Source of the DNA: Halanaerobium saccharolyticum
GTDB lineage: Bacteria; Bacillota; Halanaerobiia; Halanaerobiales; Halanaerobiaceae
Direction of reading: 5' to 3'
Assembly: GCF_003259895.1 (NCBI RefSeq)
Contig: NZ_QLME01000014.1
Coordinates: 1-64,000 of the forward strand
DNA length: 64,000 nt
The notes below the pieces were generated by a model that was given only the letters and a program-made list of their open reading frames with translations, was not told where the DNA came from and did no database searches. The position numbers and the translations under genes were made by a program. Every line of letters starts with the position of its first letter. Position 1 is the first letter of the stretch. This document shows, in pieces, positions 1 through 8,145 of this stretch.

Positions 1-585
1 CAGTTAATCCTGACAGAACAATATTATTTTTAAATACTTTACATAATCATATGCTTTGCATAACCTTTATTATGTGAAGCTTCACATAACAAGGGCAAAA
101 TTGAAAGGTTTTACTTAACTGTTAGAAAAAGGTTTTTACCTCTTTTAACTGATGAAGATTTATCTTCCCTGGATAAGCTAAACAAGAGCTTTTTTAAATG
201 GCTGGAAAAAGATTATCACCGTAAAGTGCACTCTTCTCTAAAGATGACTCCTCTGGATAAATACATGTCCCAGATAAGTCAGGTTAAAACCTATGATGAT
301 CCTGAAAAACTTAAGCTGCTTTTTCTTAAAAGAGCACAGAGAAAAGTCAGACACGATGGAACCATATCTGTTAATTCTAAACTCTATCAGGTGCCACCTG
401 TCTATATTGGCAAAAAGGTTAAAATCCGCTTTGATCAAGAAACATATGATAATATTTATCTTTATGAAAATGGTAAATGCATTACTAAAGCTGAGCCTGT
501 GATTATGGCTGATAATGCTCATGTTAAAAGAGGTAATCCTATCTCCTTTGCTAAAATGACTGAAGGAGGTAGCAAAAATGTATAA
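1..585 (+). pseudogene. DDE transposase (TniA/IS481-like), 3' part, frameshifted
   Basis: From about 64 to 585 one frame reads through a retroviral-integrase-type end: CEASHNKGKIERFYLTVRKR carries the last catalytic Glu of the DDE triad, followed by a Mu-type C-terminal region. That frame has stops at 31 and 61. The adjacent frame is open from the window edge to about 74 and looks like the preceding stretch, so a single frameshift near 65-75 joins the two. The 5' part lies outside the window. The gene ends 8 bases inside the ATPase gene, a translational overlap usual for transposase and ATPase partners. An ATG at 226 would give only a 119-residue tail and has no good ribosome site. The copy is probably inactive, though the frameshift rests on one sequence reading. 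Confidence 0.7.
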
Positions 586-1378
586 ATCTTTTTATTCTTT
601 ATCAGATAATCCATTTAAAAAAGAAATTGAAACTAAAGATCTCTACCAGTCTGAAAACTTAAAAGAACTTTCTGCCAGACTTAATTATCTTAAAAAAACA
701 AGAGGCATTGCTGTCATTATTGGTGAACCTGGAAGTGGTAAAACTTCTGCCCTGAGATCTATGGCTGACAGTGTTAATCCATCATTATTTAAGGTCATCT
801 ATTTCCCTTTATCTACAGGCTCAGTAATGGATTTTTACAGAGGCATAGCCATTGGCCTGGGAGAAGAACCTAAATTTAGAAAGGTGGACCTTTTTAATCA
901 GGTTCAGGCTGCTATCTTAAAGTTTTACAACGAGAAAAAGATTACTCCGATTATTATCTTAGATGAAATGCAGCTTGCTCCCAACAAATTCTTAAGTGAT
1001 CTTGGTATTTTATTTAATTTTGCTATGGATTCTCAGAATCCATTTATTCTTATTTTAGCTGGTTTATCTCACTTTATGACCAAACTAAATTTAAATCATA
1101 ATCAGTCCTTAAATCAGCGAGTGATCATGAAGTATCAGCTGAACCCCTTAAACAAAGAGGAAGTCAAAGAATATGTTGAGCACCAGCTTAAACTTGCTGG
1201 AGCAAATCACCCAATATTCATACCTCAGGCTCTGGAGGCAATTGCCTTGAGATCAAGAGGACTACCCAGATTGATTAACAATATCGCAGTTAATTCTCTG
1301 CTTTTAGGGTTTCAGCTTAAAGCAGAGCAGATAAACCAGGAAATTGTCTTCAAAGCCTGCGAAAAAGATACATTTTAA
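578..1378 (+). CDS. ExeA/TniB-like AAA+ ATPase, transposition partner
   Basis: A 266-residue AAA+ ATPase of the ExeA/TniB type. Walker A is GEPGSGKT (about residues 47-54) and Walker B is PIIILDEMQ (about 126-134); a sensor-like segment ending in GLPRLINNIA lies near 225. In TniAB, Tn7 (TnsC) and Mu (MuB) elements such ATPases choose targets and activate the DDE transposase; family knowledge suggests the same here. The gene starts inside the end of the transposase gene, behind the strong site AAGGAGG. It appears intact although its partner is frameshifted. The repeated end sites just downstream fit this element class. Confidence 0.82.
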   Translation: MYKSFYSLSDNPFKKEIETKDLYQSENLKELSARLNYLKKTRGIAVIIGEPGSGKTSALRSMADSVNPSLFKVIYFPLSTGSVMDFYRGIAIGLGEEPKFRKVDLFNQVQAAILKFYNEKKITPIIILDEMQLAPNKFLSDLGILFNFAMDSQNPFILILAGLSHFMTKLNLNHNQSLNQRVIMKYQLNPLNKEEVKEYVEHQLKLAGANHPIFIPQALEAIALRSRGLPRLINNIAVNSLLLGFQLKAEQINQEIVFKACEKDTF

Positions 1379-1390
1379 AGTGAAAAATAT

Positions 1391-1546
1391 TATTCAAATT
1401 AAAGGGGCTTATTTTTAAGTCCCTTGCTAATTTAATCTGCAAAATGTTTTTGTTTTTACTAATTTAATTTGAAAATTATGCTGTAATTTTAGCTAATTTA
1501 GGCTGATTTAATCTGAATAATTTAACTGGATTAATTTGCAAAATCA
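1391..1546 (+). repeat. Transposon right end with repeated transposase-binding-like sites
   Basis: Four direct imperfect copies of a motif near TAATTTAATYTGMAAAAT lie at 1428-1445, 1460-1476, 1502-1521 and 1528-1544, and an inverted half copy (ATTCAAATTAAA) at 1392-1403. Multiple spaced sites at an element end are typical of Tn7, Mu and TniA elements. The last copy is followed by CA at 1545-1546, which would be the usual TG...CA terminus. The reading frame of the neighbouring HAD gene changes to a stop exactly here. The other end and any target duplication are outside the window. Confidence 0.6.
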
Positions 1547-1908
1547 CAATGATCTAAGTTTTCTATATACCAGTGATCATCTTGATATAAGCTGATATGT
1601 ACATCTAAATGTCTGGCTAAACTATATATATCTTTTAGATCCCTTTTGGCTATAGTTAAATTTAATAAATAATCTGAATTTTTTTCAATAACTAATGCAC
1701 CATTATATGAAATTATTGCTTGATCGATCTCCAGTTCATCCTGTAAAAACCAGATCCCCTTGGGCATCCGTGCTGATACTAAGATCACTAAGATTCCTCT
1801 TTTGACAGCCTCTTTAATCATTCTTTTAGTTTTGGAACTAATTTGATGCTCTGAATTAAGTAGTGTCCCATCAATATCTAAACATAACATCTTAAAATCA
1901 TCCATCAA
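1531..1908 (-). pseudogene. Cof-type HAD phosphatase, truncated by the transposon
   Basis: The 125 residues match the first half of Cof/YidA-type HAD hydrolases, which are usually 260-290 residues. Motif I is DIDGT (about residues 11-15) and motif II lies in ILVSARMP. The frame ends inside the cap domain: its TAA stop lies in the last transposon end repeat (TTTGCAAATTAA on the minus strand). Insertion of the element therefore seems to have removed the C-terminal half, including motifs III and IV. The 5' end is intact, with a GGAGGAA ribosome site at about 1911-1917. The product is unlikely to be an active phosphatase. Confidence 0.8.
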
Positions 1909-1950
1909 ATTCCTCCTATTTTTCTTTGTTTAGGATCAATCAAAGTGTAA

Positions 1951-2787
1951 ATTTCAATCCTTGTTGTAGTGGATTTAGTCTTCTGACGCTTAAAAAATAT
2001 AATTATCCGGGCCAGCAGCAGTAGTTTCAATCCTTGTTGTAGTGGATTTAGTCTTTTGACTCAAGCAGTGATTTAGCATTAGAGAAAATAGAAATGTTTC
2101 AATCCTTGTTGTAGTGGATTTAGTCTTTTGACATTTCCTCTCAGCCAGGGAATAAATATGGTTGGTTAGTTTCAATCCTTGTTGTAGTGGATTTAGTCTT
2201 TTGACAATGGCCTGTTTTTATTTAAATTACTTAAGGAGGAAGTTTCAATCCTTGTTGTAGTGGATTTAGTCTTTTGACCAAGTTTTTCTCAGATGATCCA
2301 TACTGGGAACTTTAGTTTCAATCCTTGTTGTAGTGGATTTAGTCTTTTGACAGGTTAATCGGAAATATTATGGGAAAGATGCTTATCGTTTCAATCCTTG
2401 TTGTAGTGGATTTAGTCTTTTGACCCCTACTTATGATGTTGTGCCACTCCCTGCAGATGTGTTTCAATCCTTGTTGTAGTGGATTTAGTCTTTTGACCTA
2501 TTAATTCAGCAAGTGGATTAATGCAGTAAGTTAGTTTCAATCCTTGTTGTAGTGGATTTAGTCTTTTGACCCCATTTACCTGATAGTAGTCCTTCATTAT
2601 AAGCTGCGTTTCAATCCTTGTTGTAGTGGATTTAGTCTTTTGACATGATAATACATTCTATTATGATTTAGAAATCGGGTTTCAATCCTTGTTGTAGTGG
2701 ATTTAGTCTTTTGACCTAGCCCCCTGCAGCTCATTATTTATTTCTTTTTCGTTTCAATCCTTGTTGTAGTGGATTTAGTCTTTTGAC
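1951..2787 (-). CRISPR. CRISPR array, 12 repeats and 11 spacers
   Basis: Twelve 37-base repeats, starting GTTTCAATCC and ending CTTTTGAC on the plus strand, lie at 1951, 2024, 2096, 2169, 2242, 2315, 2388, 2461, 2534, 2608, 2679 and 2751. Spacers are 34-37 bases and all differ. Read on the minus strand the repeat ends in ATTGAAAC, the common 5' handle of type I-A/I-B and III crRNAs, so transcription is probably on the minus strand. The repeat at 1951 is degenerate (A for G at its first base, C for T near its end), as expected of the oldest, leader-distal unit. The other eleven copies look identical. No cas gene is in the window. Confidence 0.97.
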
Positions 2788-3119
2788 CCGTCAAGCTTTA
2801 CAAATCCTATTTTAACAGCTTTCAAACCACTTTGCCTGGAACAGGTGATTAACATTTCAGACTCAAAAAACGGCTCAAAATAGCTGTTTTTAAGAAAATG
2901 CCGCGACTTTGACTATCCTGACCAAATTGCTATTTCAATAATTATCAAGGTTCAAATTTTTACTCTTAAATAATTTTGTCTCAGAATAAAATTATTTCTT
3001 AATTATATATTTAAATATAGCCCTCTTAAATCCTCTTTTTTGTCTTAAATATTTATTTTTGACTATCAAATTTATATACTAATTAAATTATAGCCGACTA
3101 TTAAAATCAGAAAATAATT
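2788..3119 (-). promoter_or_regulatory. Probable CRISPR leader
   Basis: These 332 bases hold no convincing gene. They adjoin the perfect-repeat end of the array, which is the leader side given the ATTGAAAC handle and the degenerate repeat at the opposite end. The distal part is AT-rich. A hairpin with A and T runs (AAAACGGCT with AGCTGTTTT, about 2866-2891) lies roughly 80 bases before the first repeat and could stop transcription coming from upstream. No clear promoter hexamers were assigned. Confidence 0.55.
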
Positions 3120-3695
3120 TTATTTAATCCTTTCTTTGAGAAACTGATCTAAATCCTTTTGACCGGGGATAGAGCTCTGAGCTCCCTTGATAGTTACTGA
3201 ATAGGCCGCTGCTTTAATGGCAAATTCTATAGCAGATTTTAGATTTCTTTCTCTAACAAAACTGGCTGCAAAAGATCCTGCAAATACATCTCCTGCAGCT
3301 CTTGTGCCAACTGCTTTCCGCTTGAGCCTCGGGAAATAACAGGTTAAGCTCACCTTCATTTGGCAGCAGATAATCAATTTTTGCTAAAATATGTGCCGGC
3401 AGTTTCTGAGCTGGTGCAGGATCCAGAATTATTTTTGTATTGTTTTCAGAAGCTATTTCTACAATTTTCTCAACTGCTGCCATTTTAATTTCCAGCTGCA
3501 ATAATATATTTTCAGCCTCAATAATTTTATCTTTTAACTTTCCTATTTTTTCAGAATCAAGCTCATAATTGACCCTTTTCCACCATGAATTTGTTCAAAC
3601 TTGCCTCCGATGATGGTTTCGCCTGCTTCAGGATAGCGCTCAGTTTCGACAACTAAATCCATATTAATACTCCCAATCACAAGTACTTTAGACAA
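3120..3695 (-). pseudogene. Ribokinase-type (PfkB) sugar kinase remnant
   Basis: Pieces of one ribokinase lie in different frames. A TTG start at 3695 leads into SKVLVIGSINMDLVVETE and then the GGKG motif. The frame then breaks and resumes as NYELDSEKIGKLK, missing roughly 80 residues. After ILDPAPAQKLP and LLPNEGELNLLFPEAQ another deletion and shift lead to AVGTRAAGDVFAGSFAASF, which holds the catalytic GAGD-type motif (here AAGD). The total is about 575 bases against some 920 in an intact gene. The start sits divergently opposite the keto-acid sugar operon at 4090, so it may once have served that pathway. Confidence 0.85.
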
Positions 3696-3936
3696 TTAAT
3701 TCCCCTGCTTTTGTATATATTTTTCTTAAAAATAATTGAAATCTTAAACTAATTATTTTATCAAGAAATATTTCGGAAAAATGTTGATATATATCCTCTA
3801 TCCGCAAATTACTTATGATTTAAAATAAATACAAAAACATATAATTAAAATTTTTCTGAAACTTATAAATATTGAGTAATACCTAGTATTTTAGATTTAA
3901 TATCATTTAATAGAGTTTAAGCATTCATTTGATTTC

Positions 3937-3965
3937 TTGATAAATAAAATAATTCAGTATATCAT
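3937..3965 (+). promoter_or_regulatory. Promoter of the aldolase-TRAP-isomerase operon
   Basis: TTGATA at 3937-3942 and TATCAT at 3960-3965 are 17 bases apart, a good sigma-A spacing. Transcription would begin near 3972, inside the first operator-like repeat. The rest of 3696-4089 is AT-rich and holds no gene. Confidence 0.5.
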
Positions 3966-3971
3966 TATACT

Positions 3972-4076
3972 TGATAAATCGATTACATGAGTTCCGATCG
4001 AACTTTATTGGTTTATTTCTGTCATGTCAGGCTTTTATGATAAATATTTTTTAATAATTTGATAAAACGATTACAT
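3972..4076 (+). promoter_or_regulatory. Paired LacI-type operator-like sites
   Basis: Two near-identical sites, TGATAAATCGATTACAT (3972-3988) and TGATAAAACGATTACAT (4060-4076), are 88 bases apart, about eight helical turns. The CG centre with AT-rich flanks resembles operators of LacI/GalR proteins. One site covers the expected transcription start; the other runs into the ribosome site of the first gene. A LacI-family regulator is encoded in the same operon at 8146. Between them lies a further inverted repeat, AGTTCCGATCGAACT (3990-4004). Confidence 0.6.
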
Positions 4077-4089
4077 AGGAGGAAGATAA

Positions 4090-4992
4090 ATGAAAAAACT
4101 CAATGGTGTAACTGTAGCTATGGTCACCCCTTTTGATAAAAATGGGGAAGTCAATCTGGAAGCAGTGAGAAATTTGAGCAGTTTTTTAATAGATAAAGGT
4201 GTAGATGCCTTATTCCCTTTAGGCACCACTGGCGAAATGTACAGATTAAACATTGCGGAAAGAAAAAAAATTGCCGAGGCAGTCTTAAAAGAAGCAGCCG
4301 GAAGAGTAACAGTCTATCTTCATACCGGTGCAATGAGAATGGATGAGACAATAGAACTTTCTCAGCATGCCGAAAAAATAGGAGCAGATGGTATTGGAGT
4401 GGTTACTCCTTCTTATTTTAATGTTAATGATCGAGAATTGGAAGAGTATTATACAGCAGTAGCTGAGTCTGTTTCAGAAAATTTTCCGGTTTATCTCTAT
4501 AATATACCGCAGTGCAGTGCTAATGATCTCTCAGCTGAGGTAGCAGAAAAATTATATCAAAAACATTCTAATATAGTCGGAATCAAATACAGCTATCCCG
4601 ATATTATGAAAACAAATAAATATCTAGAAATTGGAGATGGCCAATTCTCTGTGATGCACGGAACAGATAAGTTAATGCATACACTCCTGACATTAGGCTG
4701 TGCTGGTGTAGTTTCCGGGATATCTTCTGTTTATCCTGAACCCTTTGTGGCTCTTTATCAGGCTTATCAAAATAATGATCAGGAAAAAATACTAAAAGTC
4801 AAAAAAATAGCCGCAAAATTTGTAGAAACATTAAAAGCAGGCACCAATCTTGCCTATTTTAAAGCTGCCCTTAACCGGAGAGGAATTAACGCAGGTTACA
4901 TGAGGCGTCCCCAGTTAGAATTAACAGCAGCTGAAAAAGAAGAATTATATGCTAACCTTGATATTCTTGAAGATCAGCTAAAACTTTTATAA
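4090..4992 (+). CDS. NAL/DHDPS-family class I aldolase
   Basis: A 300-residue TIM-barrel aldolase of the dihydrodipicolinate synthase / N-acetylneuraminate lyase family. The phosphate-type loop GTTGE (about residues 45-49), Tyr137 in YNIP and Schiff-base Lys166 in GIKYS are present, close to the numbering of N-acetylneuraminate lyase. The YNIP motif is followed by QCS, not the GRT of true DapA, where the Arg binds the aspartate semialdehyde carboxylate. A lysine-biosynthesis role is therefore unlikely. It is first in an operon with a TRAP transporter and an L-fucose/D-arabinose isomerase, so it probably cleaves a 2-keto-3-deoxy sugar acid to pyruvate and an aldose or aldehyde. KDO is a candidate substrate by inference. 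The ribosome site is AGGAGGAAG, overlapping the second operator. Confidence 0.85.
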   Translation: MKKLNGVTVAMVTPFDKNGEVNLEAVRNLSSFLIDKGVDALFPLGTTGEMYRLNIAERKKIAEAVLKEAAGRVTVYLHTGAMRMDETIELSQHAEKIGADGIGVVTPSYFNVNDRELEEYYTAVAESVSENFPVYLYNIPQCSANDLSAEVAEKLYQKHSNIVGIKYSYPDIMKTNKYLEIGDGQFSVMHGTDKLMHTLLTLGCAGVVSGISSVYPEPFVALYQAYQNNDQEKILKVKKIAAKFVETLKAGTNLAYFKAALNRRGINAGYMRRPQLELTAAEKEELYANLDILEDQLKLL

Positions 4993-5131
4993 TGATTTTA
5001 GCTGGTTTATATCTGAAAAATATACATTTGTCGGCTTTTATCTACTAAAATATTATCAGGAAAGGAGGGATAACTCTATCTGTCTGTGATCAGGGAATTT
5101 TTTCAAAAAAATTTAAGGGGGAAGAAAACTA

Positions 5132-6160
5132 ATGATTAAGAAATTAACTGTATTGTTTTTTGCTTTAACTTTAGTATTTAGTTTAGCTTTTGCTGTTAGT
5201 GCTCAGGAAGAAGAAGTAGAACCCGATTATGTTTTAACTTATGCAGACGTTGCAAGTCCTAATCAGCCTCAAGTTAAGGCTGCCCAGACATTTGCTGCCG
5301 CTGTTAAAGAATTAACAGATGGTAAAGTAGTTATTGAAATTGCACACTCCGGAACATACGCCGATCAGACAGGACAGATTACCGGTGTAATGAGAGGTCA
5401 AATTGATATGGCTCCTGCCGGCCCTGAATGGTTTGCTGATCTGGTTCCACTTCCAGAAATCAGTGTATTAGCTTCTGCTTATGCCTATCGAGACATTGAT
5501 CATTTATATCAGGTAATGAATGGTCCTATTGGTAAGAGATACTGGAATCAGGTAAGAGAACAGGGAAATATGGTAGTCTTAGATACCTGGTACCTGGGTG
5601 CCAGACAGCTTAACTTAACAGAATCCGCTGGAGAAGTCCGCACACCTGAAGATCTAGAAGGCGTAAGATTGAGAATGCCCGGTAGTGCAGCCTGGTTAGA
5701 TGTTGGTAGAGCTCTGGGAGCTGAACCAACTCCAGTTGACTTTGGGGAACTATATACAGCTCTGGATACAGGAACTGTTGAAGGTCAGGACAATCCACTG
5801 CCCACAAATAGAGCCCAAAATTTTCATGAAGTAACCGACTCTATTGTTTTAACTGAGCATTTCTTAAGTGTTATCAACCCCACAATTAATGCAGATCTGT
5901 GGGAAGAATTGCCAGAAGATTACAAACAGGCTCTCACAAAAGCAGCCAGAATTGGCAGAATGCACATGAATTATATGGTGCTGCAGCAGGAAGCTGAATT
6001 GTTAGGATATTTCTCTGGAGAGGGTCTAAATATTATTTATCCTGATAAAGATGCTTTTATGGAAAATGTAACCGAATACTATCGCGAAAACCAGCCAGAA
6101 GAATGGTTCGAAAATTATCAAGAAATTCAGGAAGTCGGTTCAGAAATGTATTCCAAGTAA
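5132..6160 (+). CDS. dctP: TRAP transporter solute-binding protein (DctP family)
   Basis: A 342-residue periplasmic binding protein. Residues 1-24 form a signal peptide ending in VSAQ, and the rest is a DctP/SiaP fold. Arg181 in the conserved GVRLRMPGS motif corresponds to the Arg that salt-bridges the substrate carboxylate across this family, so the ligand is probably an organic acid or acid sugar. The mature protein is acidic, as is common in halophiles. Its ribosome site is AAGGGGGAAG. It lies between the aldolase and the membrane subunits, and a strong hairpin follows the stop, which may allow higher expression than the membrane genes. The ligand cannot be read from sequence alone. Confidence 0.92.
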   Translation: MIKKLTVLFFALTLVFSLAFAVSAQEEEVEPDYVLTYADVASPNQPQVKAAQTFAAAVKELTDGKVVIEIAHSGTYADQTGQITGVMRGQIDMAPAGPEWFADLVPLPEISVLASAYAYRDIDHLYQVMNGPIGKRYWNQVREQGNMVVLDTWYLGARQLNLTESAGEVRTPEDLEGVRLRMPGSAAWLDVGRALGAEPTPVDFGELYTALDTGTVEGQDNPLPTNRAQNFHEVTDSIVLTEHFLSVINPTINADLWEELPEDYKQALTKAARIGRMHMNYMVLQQEAELLGYFSGEGLNIIYPDKDAFMENVTEYYRENQPEEWFENYQEIQEVGSEMYSK

Positions 6161-6173
6161 TTAACTTTTACTG

Positions 6174-6210
6174 CCCCCTTCTCTTAAACTATAAGGCTGA
6201 GGGAAGGGGG
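6174..6210 (+). other. Intercistronic hairpin between dctP and dctQ
   Basis: CCCCCTTC at 6174-6181 pairs with GAAGGGGG at 6203-6210. No T-run follows, so this is more likely an mRNA 3'-end stabiliser or partial terminator behind the binding-protein gene than a full terminator. Confidence 0.65.
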
Positions 6211-6239
6211 AATTTAGCTAACCAAAGGGTGATAAATTA

Positions 6240-6728
6240 ATGAAAAATAATTTATTAAAAATCTACAGCTTTATTATTAATTTTATGGAAGAAACAATCC
6301 CATCTATAGCAATTCTTTTAATTATTTTAGTCTTAATTGTACAGGTGTTTATGAGAACGGTTTTCAGGATTTCTTATACTTCCCTCTATGAACTCTCACT
6401 CTGGGGATATGTCTGGCTTTTATATTTTGGAGCTTCTTATGCACGCCGCAAGGATAAACATGTGCGTCTGGATATTATTTATGAGAAGTTTCCTACAAAG
6501 GTTCAAAAAGGTCTTAACATTTTTTTCAATTTATTTGTGACAGTAGTTTTTGTAATCTTATTACCAGATATCTGGGAGTACTTAATGTTTGTCAGCAGAA
6601 TTAAAACTCACACTTTAAGATGGAGCTGGACCTATGTTTTTTCTCCATTTTTTATTTTCATGGTATTAGTTATTATTCATAATTTGGAATATATTTATAA
6701 AGATCTTAAATATATACTTGATAATTAA
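6240..6728 (+). CDS. dctQ: TRAP transporter small permease (DctQ family)
   Basis: A 162-residue membrane protein with four predicted helices (about 15-40, 50-70, 90-112 and 130-150), the DctQ layout. The positively charged loop SYARRKDKHVRLDI after the second helix is the conserved family signature. It pairs with the large permease DctM encoded 14 bases downstream. Together with DctP they form an ion-gradient-driven importer; such importers usually use sodium, which would suit a halophile. Confidence 0.92.
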   Translation: MKNNLLKIYSFIINFMEETIPSIAILLIILVLIVQVFMRTVFRISYTSLYELSLWGYVWLLYFGASYARRKDKHVRLDIIYEKFPTKVQKGLNIFFNLFVTVVFVILLPDIWEYLMFVSRIKTHTLRWSWTYVFSPFFIFMVLVIIHNLEYIYKDLKYILDN

Positions 6729-6742
6729 GGAGGAATATTTTT

Positions 6743-8035
6743 ATGTCTCTTCAGATCTGGTTTTTAACTTTTATTGCTATGTTTGCCCTGGGCTATCCAG
6801 TAGCTTTTGCCATAGCAACAAGTTCAATGTTATACATAATTTTAGAAGGTATTGATCCTGCTGTTATAGTTGATCAAATGGCTATTCACTTTCAGACCCA
6901 ATTTGTATTAGTTTCAATACCACTTTTTATCTTTGCCGGTCGGGTGATGAATGAAGGGAATATAACTTCTAAAATTTTTGGTTTTGCAAATAGCCTTGTC
7001 GGTTCTTTAAAAGGAGGACTGGCTCATGTTAACGTGGTTTCATCTCTAATTTTCTCTGGGATGACCGGTTCTGCTCTTGCTGATACTTCTGGTGTGGGTT
7101 ATATGGCAACTACAGCTATGGAAGATGAGGGTTTTGATTCTGCTTTTAGCTGTGCTGTAACAGCTGCCTCTTCGACTGTAGGTCCGATTATACCTCCCAG
7201 TATACCCATGGTTATCTATGCCAGTATTTCTGGAGCTTCAACAGGATACTTATTTTTAGGAGGTATTTTACCTGGTCTTATTCTGGGATTGGTCTTAATG
7301 GCTTATATCTGGTGGGTATCCAAAAGAAGAAATTATCCTGCAGGCGAAGCTTTTAGTCTAAAAAACATCTGGACTAAGTTTATTGCTTCTTTTCTACCTC
7401 TGCTCACTCCGGTGATTTTATTAGGAGGAATTTACAGTGGTGTTTTCACCCCGACAGAAGCTGCGGCAGCAGCCAGCTTTTATGCCCTCATCTTAACCAT
7501 GCTTGTTTATAGAGTTTTAGGTTTTAAAAAGCTGAGAAATATTTTAAAGGAAGTCACACTTTCTACCGGCTATGTGGCCTTTATAGTTGCTGCTGCCTTT
7601 TTGTTCAGTTATGTAGTGGCAAAAGAAGGAATTGCCGTTTCGGCTGCTGAGTTTGTAACTTCCTTCGAAATTATGACCAACCCGATAGTTTTGTTATTTG
7701 CAATCAACATCATGTTTTTAATTCTCGGCATGTTTTTAGATACAATGGTTGTTCTAGTTATAGTAATCCCAATATTTTTACCAATTTTACAGGCAGTTGG
7801 TATAGATTTAGTTCACTTTGGAGTAGTAGCTGTGTTTAACTTAATGATCGGTCTTTCTACACCACCTTATGGGGTTAATTTATTTATTATCAGCGGTTTA
7901 ACTGAGACTCCTTTAAGCAAGATTTTCAAAGAAATAATTCCGTTTATTAGTGTGCTGCTTATTGCCTTATTTTTAATCAGTTTTGTGCCTGATATAGTTT
8001 TAGTGCTGCCAGAGTTATTTGGTTATTTACCATAA
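6743..8035 (+). CDS. dctM: TRAP transporter large permease (DctM family)
   Basis: A 430-residue integral membrane protein with about a dozen helices. Family motifs include FAGRVMNEGNIT (about residue 65), the GSALADTSGVG segment near 115 and IIPPSIPMVIYA near 150. It carries the transport path and works with DctQ and DctP. The start follows a perfect AAGGAGG site. A 110-base AT-rich gap separates it from the LacI-type regulator gene, which has its own ribosome site. Confidence 0.94.
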   Translation: MSLQIWFLTFIAMFALGYPVAFAIATSSMLYIILEGIDPAVIVDQMAIHFQTQFVLVSIPLFIFAGRVMNEGNITSKIFGFANSLVGSLKGGLAHVNVVSSLIFSGMTGSALADTSGVGYMATTAMEDEGFDSAFSCAVTAASSTVGPIIPPSIPMVIYASISGASTGYLFLGGILPGLILGLVLMAYIWWVSKRRNYPAGEAFSLKNIWTKFIASFLPLLTPVILLGGIYSGVFTPTEAAAAASFYALILTMLVYRVLGFKKLRNILKEVTLSTGYVAFIVAAAFLFSYVVAKEGIAVSAAEFVTSFEIMTNPIVLLFAINIMFLILGMFLDTMVVLVIVIPIFLPILQAVGIDLVHFGVVAVFNLMIGLSTPPYGVNLFIISGLTETPLSKIFKEIIPFISVLLIALFLISFVPDIVLVLPELFGYLP

Positions 8036-8145
8036 TATTTTACTTTTTAGTTCTTAGATTACTTATTGTTTTTGTTTGTAATAAAACAGCTTTCTTTATA
8101 TAATTAGGTTTAAAGTAATAACTATTATTTTAAAGGAGTAAAAAA

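Noticed and set aside
1988-2023. Spacer at 1988 shares the 11-12 base string around ATTATCCGGGCC with 16975 and 39385, suggesting self-targeting
   Set aside because: Matches of 11-12 bases are too short and extend in different ways; chance similarity is more likely.
1990-2175. 61-codon frame inside the CRISPR array
   Set aside because: It reads through repeats and spacers and contains repeated TKSTTTRIET peptides, an array artefact.
4090-4992. Annotation as dapA (lysine synthesis)
   Set aside because: YNIP is not followed by GRT and the gene lies in a transport and sugar isomerase operon; a sugar-acid aldolase is more likely.
5083-5135. A 17-codon GTG frame before dctP near an AGGAGGG site
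   Set aside because: The distance to the ribosome site is poor, the frame is very short and runs into the dctP start; no support as a gene.
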